A stretch of 64,000 bases of DNA from Coniochaeta sp. PMI_546 (lineage: Eukaryota > Ascomycota > Sordariomycetes > Coniochaetales > Coniochaetaceae): positions 1,488,001 through 1,552,000 of the forward strand of contig MU271146.1 in NCBI GenBank assembly GCA_021432605.1. Reading direction: 5' to 3'. The notes beneath the pieces were generated by a model. It had not been told where the DNA came from, made no database searches, and was given only the letters and a program-made list of their open reading frames with translations. The translations under genes were made by a program, and so were the position numbers. The stretch's first letter is position 1; each line of letters opens with the position of its first letter. This document shows, in pieces, positions 43,154 through 54,277 of the stretch.

Positions 43154-43327
43154 ATGTGCCGCTACTACGCACACGCCTTCAGCTGCAAGCACGTCAGCCT
43201 AAGCTTTGCGCGCTTCTGCAAGCCGGCCTCGCTCATCCAGACGCCGTGCGGCAGGCAGGAAGTGTGGCACACCATCCACATGGGGGACTCCTGTGACGAG
43301 TGCCGGGGCTGGACCTCCGCCTGTTGA
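43154..43327 (+). CDS. Small Cys/His-rich protein, 57 aa
   Basis: A 58-codon ATG frame. It begins MCRYYAHAFSCKHVSLSFAR, continues FCKPASLIQTPCGRQEVW and ends with CDECRGWTSAC. Cysteines at 2, 11, 22, 32, 47, 50 and 57, with His 7, 13, 39 and 42, suggest a zinc-binding fold. I recall similar short fungal proteins starting MC.YYAH.F.C.H and containing an IQTPCG segment, so I think this is a conserved small family of unknown function, but I cannot name it. Codons end mostly in G or C, unlike the surrounding non-coding DNA. No signal peptide is seen. Confidence 0.65.
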   Translation: MCRYYAHAFSCKHVSLSFARFCKPASLIQTPCGRQEVWHTIHMGDSCDECRGWTSAC

Positions 43328-44034
43328 GAAGCCGGCAAGGCGGGGAAAGAGGACGGAATCTTTGGGCCGGGGAGGGGCTTGAGACCATCGTGTGTTGTCT
43401 GAGGTTGAGGGTGGAAACTGAGGGCCAGGTTACCAGACGGTATCGTGACCAGGACAGACCAGCAGACCAGACTAGGCAGGGGCACTGGAGTGTCTGAGTG
43501 GAATTTTGTGATCTGGCTCGAAAACTTGAAACGATATGTCGAAGGTTGATGACGCCAGGAGAACGGGTCAAAGCAGAGAATAGGGCTTCGATGTCTGGCT
43601 TGAAGTTCTCGGGAAGGCATGTCCACAGAGTAGATCAGATCGCAAAGTATCCTGGAATATGGAAGGCGACAAGTAAGGGCTATAGAACAAATGGCAAATA
43701 TAACCATGTTGGACTCCCCGATCCAGGATCTATAGTATCTCCTATGGCGCTGACATCCCATGTCCAAGTCATCCTTTTCCGTCTTTACCGACTTTATTCG
43801 TACGACAGAAGTTTTCCTAGAACAGTTTGACGCCAAAAACACCCGGTCCTATAACCTCGCCAGTTCCCAGGGGTATCTAAAGGATCACCTGAACGTGTGT
43901 CCAGTCCGTTCTGGTTTCCTGGGTTTCGTGTTCTTCCCATTTCCTCCAGCTCTAATGCCCGACCATAGACACCATCCTGTCCCCCCCTCTCCGTATGTAC
44001 ATTGGTAAAATGAGTGCCGAATATGTGCGTTTTT
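43328..44034. other. Intergenic, convergent with SCAP
   Basis: 707 bp, no coding frame supported. A 225-codon minus frame (43165-43842) is antisense to the small gene and lacks an ATG-proximal protein-like start. Confidence 0.4.
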
Positions 44035-47000
44035 TCACTCGGCATGATGGTGTGGTGCGGCAAACGGGCTCTCGATGCTCCTCGAGGTCCCGGGCGTAAT
44101 CTTCCGTCTCCTATTCGTCAGATTGATGAGGTCCTCCCCGAACCTGTCCGTCGGGTTGTCGAACCGTTCGTGCCCCACGGTGATGACTTTGATCGTGTCT
44201 CCGCAACCGATGGCCACGCTGCTGCCGCCGACTTTGACAATGGGACCGAGACTCGAAATGATCAGATGGTCCACACCCTCATCTCCCTCCTCGTCGGCCC
44301 ACAGCGGTCTAGTCTCGTAGTTTTCCTGCTTTTCCAGCTGCGACATCACCCATACTTCCCACCTGTCCCTCTGAGACCTGCGGTGGGGTTTATTTGGCGT
44401 GCCGCCTCTGCGCCGAAGGCCCTGCTGGAATTGCGATGTGCTGTGGTCCTTTCCGGTCTCTGGCGACTTCGCCCTCACGCCAACAACGCTGCCATTTGGT
44501 AGTGTCTCCCATGTCCCTGGCTCTTTCACGCGCCGCTTGAGTTCGCGCGCACCACCCAGAACGCAGCAGCTGTTTGTCTTGGGATTGGCCGGATCGCAGA
44601 AGCAGATCGCGTCGTCTTCTTCCTGGGGTAAGTACGTCTGTAAGACGCAGTCGCCAGTTTCCAAGCTCTCGTAAGCTAGCGTGAGGGACCCTAAGCCCTT
44701 TGAGCCGCAGTGAGTCTGTCTTGAGCTCGACCGGAGGTGTTTTAGACTCCTGGACACCATGAGCTCCGTGTGGAAGGTGTGGATTATCTTCGAGGACTTG
44801 AAGTCCACGACGTCCACTGTTTCGAGCCGCGCAATCAGATAGATCGAACAAGCTGGGACTGGTATCACAGCCTGGACGTCTTTCTCTTCTCGTGTGGGAA
44901 ATTTCAGCTCTTCCGAGATCCACACATCCTCGTGCTTGGTGACTTGGTGGATGCAACTCCTTTTAGATACTGTCAGGATCGAGAGCTGTGGTGCTAGCGG
45001 ACTGCCTGAAGCTGTTATGTTCTGTCAGCTGTGCCGCGTTGGCGGGTCGCTTGTGAGGACTTACACTTCTCCTGCATAGGAGCGGCGCAAACCAGAGCTG
45101 TCTTGCAGACGAGATACTCGCTAACCTCCTCTTCATCAAATTGTACTTCAAGCATGACGCCGGTCCGTCTCACTATGATCAAGTTTGGAATCGTGATCCG
45201 TTTTTCGTCGCTGAAGAACAACAACTCTGCCGTGTGATCAGTGCCCATGTCGACCGGGATAGATTTACCCCATTTTCGCTGCCACATGTTCCAGAGTATA
45301 ACTTTACGTAGTGACAGCAGTGCTAACCATTTGGAATCGTAGCTGACAGCCATTGCGAGGATGGGGAAAGGGTCTTCCTCCGGACGGTTTGGAGTCGACA
45401 TGACCCTGAAGTGAGATCCCGTCCGGATATCCCATACCTGAATGACGCGATCGAGGCTGACGGAGACCAGGTGCCCGTCTCGACAGGCTGTGAGCTTCAT
45501 CACGTCCAACAAGTGTCCCTCGCTCAGAGTCTTGACCGACAACAGCGGGTCTTCTTCTTCTCCTCCGGCATCCCTCTTCGCCTCGGCAAGTTCGTCCCAC
45601 AACAAGTAGTTCATGAATAACCATACGAGACCCATGCACACCAACACACTGACAATGAAACGGGGTAGTTCGTGGTGGATGAAGTCGTACACCGCTGGCA
45701 GGAATAAGCGCTCCTTGTCGTGGGGCACCCGGTCGGCCCCCTTCATGACGAAGATCAGGGGCTCATAAACACGAGCGACGTAGCTATGTGCCCAAGGTTT
45801 CACGATGTTGATGACTTCGCGGGCTGTCTCGTGGTCCTGCAGCCGAAGCCAAGATGTCGGGCTCCGTGCTTGGTGTATGTCGATCAGTAGAGAAGACTTC
45901 GGCACACGCTCGGTGTGCTTCCAAAAGTGCTGGACGGCTCGACGGAGCATGTTGGCGACCCCTTCGTTCTCGAGGAAGTGCCATTGTGCCATAAGGACGA
46001 ATCCAACCATGACAATGGTTCCGGCAATACGTGTTGACAGTGCGATATTGCCCCGAAGGATGGCATCTGTCCAAGTCTGTCTTCCTCTGATCTCAGATCT
46101 CGACTTGTGATTTGCCGTGGCAACTGCCTTGTCCAAGGCGTCACTCAACTCTGTACGCTCTACGTCGATACTGAGGACCGAGAGGAAGAAGGTAGAGAGG
46201 TAGATGAAGTCGAACAGAATCGCGATGGCTGCAAAAGTACAGAAAGCGGACACTCCTGGCAACGTCATCTTCGACAACATCCAGAGGATAAACAGGTTTT
46301 GCATTCTGCTGGCAACTGCCACATGAGCAGTTTCCCCGAACGCTTCTCCTATACGGGAGCTAGTGGTGTGATTTGGAGAAGTCATGATGACAGCATTGAT
46401 GAGTCTGAAGGAATTCTCCATACTGATGGCGAAGACGACGAGGGGGTAGGCCGCGTAGGGTATTTTGGAGAGGTCGACCTTGAAGATGGCGCAGACCGTG
46501 AGGCTCGAAGCCATTGAAGCCACGATTTGGGTGAGCATTGTGACGATAAGACCAGCTCGTGACTTTAAGGCCCGGATTTTCGAAAGACTCAGAAAGAAAT
46601 AAAACATCATGAGGCAGTAAGCTACAACTAGCAACACGGAGTCTTGAGCAGATACCGGCCTGAACTGGAACTCATAGAGTTGACTTGACGTGATGCGGCC
46701 ATCGGAGGGTATAATCTTCCACTTGTCGGCCATCCGAGCTGCGAGCGCTTCCGCTTTTCGCTCCCACTGCCTTCCAACAGGCGAGTTCCGTAGGTGGATG
46801 AGCGTGATAACCAGCGCATCGGCTGCGACAAGGCGGCGGTCCTCGAAGCGCTTCCCGCTGAAGACAATGGAGTGTCTCAGCGTTACGTTGACGGATGTAG
46901 ACTGGCCCTTCCTCTCGTTGACGGTTGCCACAATGTCTGGGTCGCGAGACACATTTTCGGGGTCGCAAGACCAGTACTGGAGCGGCGAGTGGAAGAACCA

Positions 47001-47576
47001 GGACTCGTTTGTCAGTCCATTGACGACATGGAACTTGTCCCTTTCTGTGGGAGAAAGATCGGAATCAGTGTTCCGCACAGGGTTCCGGAGGGATAAGCTC
47101 TCAGCTGGCTGACGGGGGTCGAAGTTCTTGGTCGGCCCAAGAATCTCGTCCTGCAGCTCCAGCGCACCTAACAGGACATCATGGTCGAGAGCCTTCATAT
47201 AACTGCCATGAACCCAGATGGAGCGCATGGTAACATCTGGCTCGGATATGCTCCTCTCATCCAGAGGCTGTGCGTCGGTCCACACATGATGAGGGATGTT
47301 CGAGGCGCCAGTAGTGAAGTCGTGCGAATATAGAAATGGACAAGGATACACCAGGACAAGGGTCAAGGCGACTGATATCAGGAGTGTAGCGAGGACGTGT
47401 CGTGCAGCGTATCTCCCGTATCGCGCGAATGCTCGGCGGAGGGGGTGTGTCGGCGCGAGAACCGGAACTTCGGTGGTGCTAGGACTATTAACATAGATTC
47501 TCCCTATAGAAGTCGGACAGCAGCACCGTAATAGGCAAACTTACCCCCTGAGCGGATAGAGGAGGTACCAAATCAT
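44035..47576 (-). CDS. SCP1: SCAP, SREBP cleavage-activating protein (sterol sensor)
   Basis: Exons (minus) 47576-47545, 47484-45065 and 45011-44035, 1142 aa. SCAP escorts the SREBP transcription factor and senses sterols in the ER; in fungi the pathway governs ergosterol synthesis and hypoxia response. The first exon gives MIWYLLYPLRG, joined by a 60-nt intron to PSTTEVPVLAPTHPLRRAF. The first membrane span is near residues 35-57. The large lumenal loop carries N-x-S/T sites (NESWFF, NVSRD, NVTLR). The sterol-sensing domain lies at about 290-450 (AYPLVVFAISMENSFRLINA is its core). The C-terminal half has WD40-like blades (VISVSLDRVIQVWDIRTGSH-like) and ends with LGPIVKVGGSSVAIGCGDTI, usual for fungal SCAP. 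The 53-nt second intron is phase 1. Confidence 0.92.
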
Positions 47577-49492
47577 CGAGCCGGTTTCGTTACCAGACCG
47601 GAAGCATCAACATCTGTCGCGGCTAGAGCTGTCCGTGGCATCTGCCTCGTCATGCAACCGGGAGCCTGGAGAGAATTAAATTCGGCGAGGCAAAAGAGCA
47701 CATTGGATCCGCGTGGTTTTGGGCCTCTGGGCAGGATGGTAAGCCGGATAGCTTGATGTCGCGAACGTATATATGTCTGCTACCTAAGCAAGGGAGGAGC
47801 AAGGTCCTATATCCGGCCTTCGTGTTGCAAGGTAGCACACAGCTCAGGAGACTTCCAGAAGCAGGATGGCAATCGTCTCAGAGGTCTAGAACGGGGTGGG
47901 ATAGCTGTCCCTCAGCTCACTTATCCAAGAGTATAGAAGGAAAACGGCGACTGGAGGTGTTTGTTGGACCGGTGTTGGCCGATCTGGTCAAGGATTTCCA
48001 GTCTATGCCGTGTCGACAGGGGCATGTGGATGCCCCGCATACGAACTCCGGCGGCGTATCGTATCTTCCGGTGCGGGAAGCCTGGAGTTGTCGATGTCTT
48101 TTGTCCGAATGAGAGCTGTCAAGATGCGATTGCAACTGGTGACATTGTCCGGCTTCGTGGTGGAAGGTCGGCTATATCAAGAGCAAGCGTAGCGCCGGCG
48201 CAACTGTGAGGTGTGGGAAAGACGGGAAAGCGATGATGTGGAGCTCGATGTGTCGATGTCGACGTCGACAGCTGGAGCTGTCTCAGCCGCTGATGTGGTG
48301 CTTTGACGTGACTTGCACACAGGGGTGGTCGAGCACGGACGGACAGTGGAAAATAGCGGAACGGTAGGGGGCAGCACAGTGGGCATTGAATGATTTGCAT
48401 CCCCCAGTTTCGGGACTTTCCTCGCTTTTGCCCAGGATGGTGGATCTTGTACAGTAGCCGCCAAATACACGTAATTCGTTGGCATGTGCTTTGCCTCGCT
48501 TCTCAGCTGAACCATCCCACCCAGCTCTCCAGGGACCGACAATGATCTGATTGCTGTTTGGCCACTGGAATCGGCAGTTGGCAACGTGATTTTTGCATGT
48601 AGACTAATACACCACAGTGCCGGGAGGTCGGGAGAGACTCGGTGGAACGAGGAACTGGAAGTCGGAGACACGGAAGGGAATGCGCTCCAGCGCGAGGGGT
48701 TTTTCCCTTTTGCTTTTTCTCTTTCCTTTCAAAGGTGCTTCCACCACCTGGCTCCTGATTCGAATCTGCTTATTGCATACTATGGTAGTGTACTGCAGGT
48801 CCGATGCAGGTCCCCGGTCTCGCCATGAATCGGGTGACGATGACATCGTAGAGCGAACATCGAGGGATGGTCAGTTACGCAGGTAGTCACTACCACATTC
48901 TTACTCAATTACCATTCACTGCACACCTCATGTGTACACTCATTCACAGCATCGAGGCCGGCAAGATGGCCTGACGCTTCACTTTTGAGGCGGTCGGTTC
49001 CTGAGATCGGGTACTGCGGTGCGGCCGGAGGAGACAGGACACAATAATAATTGCTTCTCGACTGGAGTCGCCGTCTTCCTCTCCGTTGTCCTGGCATTTC
49101 CATCCGCACAATGAGATGGTCTTCAGCTCTGCTCAAGGTAGGAGCATAGATTCGTGGACATTAGTAGTGAATTATGGTTGCGACGGACGAAGGGACGAAC
49201 GCGTCTCTTATAAGAAAATGCATTCTTTGCAACCCAAGTTCGGTGCCTTTTTTTTGGGGTATCAGCTTCCCAAAGTCTATTTTCTGTTGAAAATGCTGTA
49301 TATCGCTCCATCTCCCTTGACGATCAGGCCATTATTCTGTGATCTCGCAACCATCCAGTCCATGACTTTGCAGATACTTCTTGCTGCTGATTGGTTTCTC
49401 CAAAAAGATCGAAAACCTCATGCGGCTAAGGAAGGAAATACTCCACATCTTTGACATGCACAACGACCAGAGGAGACGAGGCTACACAAACC
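47577..49492. promoter_or_regulatory. Divergent intergenic region, SCAP / JMJD7
   Basis: 1.9 kb between head-to-head genes. No gene is firmly supported, although 47756-48209 on the plus strand has two protein-like segments in different frames (see findings). Confidence 0.4.
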
Positions 49493-50729
49493 ATGGACCA
49501 GCTGGCGCCTGCCGATCCTATCACGGAGCTGATCAACACCTACAATGATCTCAACAGTTGTGTCATCGAGGTGCTCGACGAGGAGCCCAGTCCCCTCGAG
49601 TTCATGAGATATGTAGCCAGAAACACTCCGTTCGTGGTCAAAGGCGCTGCCGCAGACTGGAAAGCCTACCAGACGTGGAACGCAGAGCATCTGAAAGAGG
49701 CACTGGGACATCTCAGCGTCAACGTTGCTGTCACGCCAGCCGGGTAGGTAGGCAACGCGCCCTCGCCTTGAGAGGATGGAGATGTACGACAGACAGCACG
49801 AGGCTGACCTGGACCTTGAATGTCAGAACTGCCGACTCACCTACCACACGTGAGGATGGCAGCGTAGTGTTTGCCAAACCACATCAAGAGGATCAACCCT
49901 TTCCAGAGTTCCTCGACTATGTGATACGGCAGGAGACAGACCCAGAGTCGTTAGCCCCTGACTCGGAAGTGAGATACGCCCAGACACGTAAGAATATCTC
50001 CGACCAAAGCAGTCGACAGGATAGCCTTTTTATAGTGATGAATCCTGATCCTGACATTCGCGATAGAGGACGACAACCTCCGCCACGAGTATCTGTCTCT
50101 CTCGGACGACGTCCCGCGAGACATCCCCTTCGCCAGGATAGCCCTCCAAAAGGAGCCCGACGCCACCAACCTCTGGATCGGCAACTCGCGATCAGTCACA
50201 GCCCTGCACAAGGACAACTACGAGAACATATACGCCCAGATCATCGGCCAGAAGCACTTCGTCTTGCTTCCGCCCGTATGCCACCCTTGCGTCAACGAGC
50301 AGAGCCTGACGCCGGCCACCTACGCACGGGAAGACAGCGGTCCCGGTCTGAAGCTCGAGGATGACAACGATGGCCAAGAGGAGACACTGCCGTTCGCGAC
50401 GTGGGATCCAGACTCTCCTGAAGACAACGCCACGGCGTATTCGTCATTGGCAAAGCCTGTACGAGTCACGCTCGATCCGGGCGATTTTCTCTACTTGCCG
50501 GCCATGTGGTAAGTATACTGATGATATTTCTCATACACGCACAAACAAGATCAAAGACATTTCTAACATAGCCTTATCTGGCCTTAGGTATCACAAGGTG
50601 TCTCAAACAAGCTCTGCCGAGGGTATCTGCGTAGCTGTAAACTACTGGTATGATATGGACTTCTCCGGGCCCCTGTATTGTCTCGATACACTGGTAAGAT
50701 CATTATATAGCAAGATCGAGAAGAAATGA
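49493..50729 (+). CDS. JMJD7-type JmjC-domain hydroxylase
   Basis: Exons 49493-49743, 49827-49987, 50067-50508 and 50588-50729, 331 aa. JMJD7 is a cupin-fold Fe(II)/2-oxoglutarate oxygenase; the human enzyme hydroxylates lysine in DRG GTPases. The match runs the full length: NTPFVVKGAAADWKAY, VNVAVTPAG, YAQTQDDNLRHEYLSL across an intron, PDATNLWIGNSRSVTALHKD, NYENIYAQIIGQKHFVLLPP, then DPGDFLYLPAMWYHKVSQ and VNYWYDMDF. The metal triad is H185-x-D187 and H287. Introns of 83, 79 and 79 nt were placed by frame continuity; the ACCATGGA context supports the start. It ends 74 bp from the end of SPB1. Confidence 0.88.
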
Positions 50730-50803
50730 CAAGGATCTCTCCGCTACCATTGTAACATTTTCATCTCCCAACCGGGCAACCTATAATAGAAACTCCCCCA
50801 AAA

Positions 50804-53449
50804 CTACCTCTTCTTGCTCTTCGCGGCGACGCGCTTCATGGCCCTCATATCCTTGCGCATCCTGGGATCGACCATCTTGTACCTGCCCTTGACACCGTTC
50901 GGCCTGCCCGACTTGCCCCTGTTGACGCCCTTGGCCACGACGACCCTCAGTGGCTTGCGCGGCTTCGCCTTGGACGCCTTGGCCATGAGCTTGGCTATGC
51001 TGCTGGCCTTCTCCTTCTCCGTCATGCCCTCCTCGTTGGCGAGCAGGTCCGACTTCTTCTTGAGCTTCTCCAGCCGCTGCGCGGCGTGGAACTTCTTCCT
51101 CGCCTTGGCCTCGCGCACCTTCTTGATCGGTCGCGCGTTGAGCGCCCGCGTCTTCTCCTGGATGGCCCGTGCGGCGGCCTTTGTGATCGGTCGTTGCGGT
51201 CTGTCGTGCTTGGACTCGTCTTCTATGAACCAGTCGGGGAGGCCGTCTCTGTCCTTCAATGCGTGCTTGTTGAAGCCGTCGTCGATGAGGTCGTGGCTGC
51301 TCTTCTTGCCTGTTGCGAGTTCGTGGGCTAATGTCATGGCCTCGGCTGTGATGATGTCGATTTCTATGCCAGTTATTAGTCTCAGATCTCCCCGCGTAAT
51401 CAAAACTCTTGTAGCTTCTCTCCAAGGGTCTTCCTTACCTGGCCTGGGATCCTTCCGCCGTTTGTGTTCGTCCTCCCAGTCGCTTTCATCATCTTCCACC
51501 TCGTCCTTTCTGTCGCTCTTCACGATTTCAAAGTCGTCACCGTCACTGTCCTCGGATTCGGAGACTGGTGCCTTCTGCTTCTTCTGTTTTGTGGCTTTAG
51601 GTGCAGGGCGATCTTCCACTTCTTCTTCTTCGTCAACCTCCATCGCATCGACTTCGTCTTCCTGAGCAGTCTCCGCCTTTTGCTCGCTGTCCTCTTCTAC
51701 CTCTTCGTCGTCGTCGAGTAACTCGGCGACATCTTTAAAGATATCTTGGCTGAAGAAGCGCGTCGCCCGCTTAGACAGCCCATCTGCCGTTGGCGCAGCG
51801 TCGAGATCACGTATGAGAGCTTTTTGGGCGAGTTCTGCCTCGTCCTCATCGTCCTCGTCGTCATCATCATCGCTATCCTCCTCCAGCACCTCGTCGTCAC
51901 TGACTCCCTTCTCGTCAGCCGACACTCCCTCCCACTCGCCGTCCTCCTGCTCTTCTCGTAACCTCTTGGCGCGATACTTGGCGTCCCTCTCTCCCTTCCG
52001 TGTCTTGTACTGGTCATACATGCTGTCCAACTCTCTTTCCAGACGGTCCGCCTCCTCGTCGGACTCGTCGTCCGTGTCGGCGGACGACCCAAGCCCACTG
52101 TCGTGATCTTTCCTAGCCTCGTCTTCCTTGATGAGGGCCATCTTTCCCTTGGCTATCCTCTTTACCGCTGAAGACTCGTCCAAGGTCTTGAGGGCGAACA
52201 TGGCGCCCTCGCCCATGGGTCCGGCGTCTTCCATCCCGATATCCATGGGTGCCGTCATGTTCAGCTGCATACGCACGATTTCCTTCTGCTTCTGCTCGTT
52301 GGCCCTGCGCCTCTCGCGCTTCTTCTTGGCGTTCTCCTTGTCCTTTAGCGCCTGCAGCTCTTCCTGGACCTTGAGTTCCTCGTCCATGGGCTCCATCGTC
52401 GCGACCTCTTCCGCCTCTTCGACCAGGCTCTGCTTCGCCGTCTTCTTGGACGGGAAGCCGAAGATCTCGCGAACTCGTAGACGCCACCTCAGCAGCATCT
52501 TGAACTCCTTCCTTCCCAGCACCTTGAGATCTTGGCAGCACAGCCGGATCTCGTCGGTGGTCTCTGGCAGCTTGTTGAGTGCCGCCAGGGCGACGTCGCC
52601 GTTCGCAGCCCCGTCCAACGTCAACTTGTTGTACTGGCCGAGAATGGCGATGGGGTCGGTGGTGTTGATGAACTCGCTGGCGGGCAGTTCCTTGAACTGC
52701 AGCATCTCATCCTCCTCGTAACCACCCCTCTTCCTCTTCTTGACTTCAGGGTTGTAGACCTTGGCCTCGTTGTTCGGTGCGGGGTCGGCCAACTCGGCAA
52801 AGACGGTGCGAGGGTCGAGAAGGCGGGGGTCGATGCGCTTCGGGGCCTTGAAGCCGCGGCAGACGACGAAGATTTCGGCAGAGACGTTTCTGGAGGACGG
52901 AGGCTTTGTGGCCTCGACCTTTGTGAAGAGCTGGTTGAAGACCCAGAGGAGCGAGTTGTAGTCCTTTGATCTGAAGACCTTGGTGACAAAGGTGCCGCCC
53001 TCGATCAGGAAGTCGGTGGCCAGCCTCATGGCCTGCAGGGTCAGCTCTGCCTGGTTGAAGGAATCCTGCACCCAAGCGGTACCGACGTTGGGGGCGCCGT
53101 CGTGAAGCACAGTGTCGGCCTTCCATGTCTTGAGGTGTCCTCGGATGGTGGCGCGGCACTTCTCGGTGGTGATATCGCTCTGGAAGGTGATGACTTTGGG
53201 GATGGGCTTGATTGGCGAGAGATCGACTCCGATGATGAGACTGTTGACGGGCATGGTCTCTGCAGCGACCTGACACCAGGAGCCTGGTGCGGCGCAGAGA
53301 TCAAGCAGGACCTTGCTCTTCTCGAGGAAGCCATATTTCTTGTTCAGCTGGATCAGCTTGAAGGCGGCTCTGGCTCTGTAGCCCTTCTCTTTGGCAAGCT
53401 TGTACCACTTGTCCAAACGGCCCTTGCCGTGCTTCTTCTGGATCGCCAT
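50804..53449 (-). CDS. SPB1: 27S pre-rRNA 2'-O-methyltransferase SPB1 (FTSJ3 family)
   Basis: Single exon, 881 aa, close to the yeast length of about 840. Spb1 methylates the A-loop guanosine of 25S rRNA and is needed for nucleolar 60S maturation. The N-terminal FtsJ/RrmJ domain contains DLCAAPGSW (SAM site, D50) and the full catalytic tetrad K31-D117-K157-E192 (AAFKL, HDGAPN, TKVFR, AEIFV). The middle has a DUF3381-type helical region, then long acidic tracts (about 460-640). The C-terminal Spb1 domain follows ([20 protein letters not shown], then [18 protein letters not shown]), and the end is very basic ([20 protein letters not shown]). The start at 53449 has good context and opens the conserved [20 protein letters not shown]. 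Confidence 0.95.
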   Translation of the reverse strand: MAIQKKHGKGRLDKWYKLAKEKGYRARAAFKLIQLNKKYGFLEKSKVLLDLCAAPGSWCQVAAETMPVNSLIIGVDLSPIKPIPKVITFQSDITTEKCRATIRGHLKTWKADTVLHDGAPNVGTAWVQDSFNQAELTLQAMRLATDFLIEGGTFVTKVFRSKDYNSLLWVFNQLFTKVEATKPPSSRNVSAEIFVVCRGFKAPKRIDPRLLDPRTVFAELADPAPNNEAKVYNPEVKKRKRGGYEEDEMLQFKELPASEFINTTDPIAILGQYNKLTLDGAANGDVALAALNKLPETTDEIRLCCQDLKVLGRKEFKMLLRWRLRVREIFGFPSKKTAKQSLVEEAEEVATMEPMDEELKVQEELQALKDKENAKKKRERRRANEQKQKEIVRMQLNMTAPMDIGMEDAGPMGEGAMFALKTLDESSAVKRIAKGKMALIKEDEARKDHDSGLGSSADTDDESDEEADRLERELDSMYDQYKTRKGERDAKYRAKRLREEQEDGEWEGVSADEKGVSDDEVLEEDSDDDDDEDDEDEAELAQKALIRDLDAAPTADGLSKRATRFFSQDIFKDVAELLDDDEEVEEDSEQKAETAQEDEVDAMEVDEEEEVEDRPAPKATKQKKQKAPVSESEDSDGDDFEIVKSDRKDEVEDDESDWEDEHKRRKDPRPGKEDPWREATRVLITRGDLRLITGIEIDIITAEAMTLAHELATGKKSSHDLIDDGFNKHALKDRDGLPDWFIEDESKHDRPQRPITKAAARAIQEKTRALNARPIKKVREAKARKKFHAAQRLEKLKKKSDLLANEEGMTEKEKASSIAKLMAKASKAKPRKPLRVVVAKGVNRGKSGRPNGVKGRYKMVDPRMRKDMRAMKRVAAKSKKR

Positions 53450-54062
53450 CTTGCCGGCAATAGCAACAGCGAGATGTGGTTGAGAAGGAGGGCAAGGTAG
53501 AACTTGTTACCGCCAATCTCCTCGAAGAACAGCGTCCAGCAGCCAGAAAGTTTACAAATTATGCCGGTTTCCTTGCAGCTGGCACAGAAATTTTCCAGAT
53601 CGCCTGCCACCTCTGATAAGCGATAAAGCGATAAGAAGGGGGATGTGCAGGTTTGTTCGCGAGGGGTCCTGGTGGGGCATCTTCCTGCATAACTCTGCAC
53701 TCACCTTACATAATATGTACAGGTATTGTGTACTCTGAGGCGGTGAAAAGCGTGAATTGACAGCAGGGATTGGACAGAAAAAGCTACCTTACTGTGTACC
53801 TCAGACCTCAGTGCTCCCTGTGGAGCTCATCCTTTTTAGCACTTTAAAGTCGCGTCACAGCTGACGATCCACTGTCCCGTTCAACCGCGTCTTGCAGCGC
53901 GGAAGCGTGACAGACGCCGCGCCTTGTCCACTTGTTTCCATTTCCATGTTGCTATTGCGGGACCAGGTGTTTCCAAGTACACGTGTAGTGCTCGACCCCC
54001 TCCCGCCACTGGGATTTTGACCAAGGTATCCAGGATGCCTTATTACCTTACCACCTTGTCTT

Positions 54063-54086
54063 ACCTGACCTGACCTGACCTGACCT
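54063..54086 (+). repeat. Tandem ACCTG repeat, about 4.8 units
   Basis: Four perfect ACCTG units plus ACCT in the CDT2-like upstream region, within CT-rich DNA. Confidence 0.8.
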
Positions 54087-54197
54087 TTCCTTTACTTACC
54101 TTTCTTATATTGTAGTCCTCTCTTCTTCCAGTCTCGTCGTTGAGGTCCGACAAAGTTGTCTCGGCCATCTTTGGACAATTGGGCAATTGAACAAGCC

Positions 54198-54216
54198 AGC
54201 AAGCAAGCAAGCAAGC
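54198..54216 (+). repeat. Tandem AAGC repeat
   Basis: Four to five AAGC units in the likely 5' leader of the CDT2-like gene. Confidence 0.75.
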
Positions 54217-54251
54217 GTGTCAAAGTTGTACTCCTGGTGGTTGAATCTTTA

Positions 54252-54269
54252 ATGCCGAAGCTCTTGTAG
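54252..54269 (+). promoter_or_regulatory. Upstream ORF, MPKLL
   Basis: A 5-codon ATG frame ends 8 nt before the main ATG of the CDT2-like gene. If the leader is transcribed, scanning ribosomes would meet it first, with little room to reinitiate. The transcription start is unknown. Confidence 0.4.
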
Positions 54270-54277
54270 GACGAGAT

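Larger units (their letters stand above)
53450..54277. promoter_or_regulatory. Divergent promoter region, SPB1 / CDT2-like
   Basis: 828 bp between head-to-head genes. It contains a tandem ACCTG array (54063-54086), an AAGC array (54198-54216) and a 5-codon upstream reading frame (54252-54269). No other coding frame is supported. Confidence 0.5.

Noticed and set aside
43165-43842. 225-codon minus-strand frame
   Set aside because: Antisense to the 57-aa Cys/His gene, no ATG near its start and no protein-like composition.
48177-48671. 164-codon minus-strand frame
   Set aside because: Starts at GTG, Ser/Thr-rich, no splice partners or recognised homology.
50781-51425. 214-codon minus-strand frame
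   Set aside because: Frame-shifted shadow inside SPB1; repetitive RQG composition from its basic tail.
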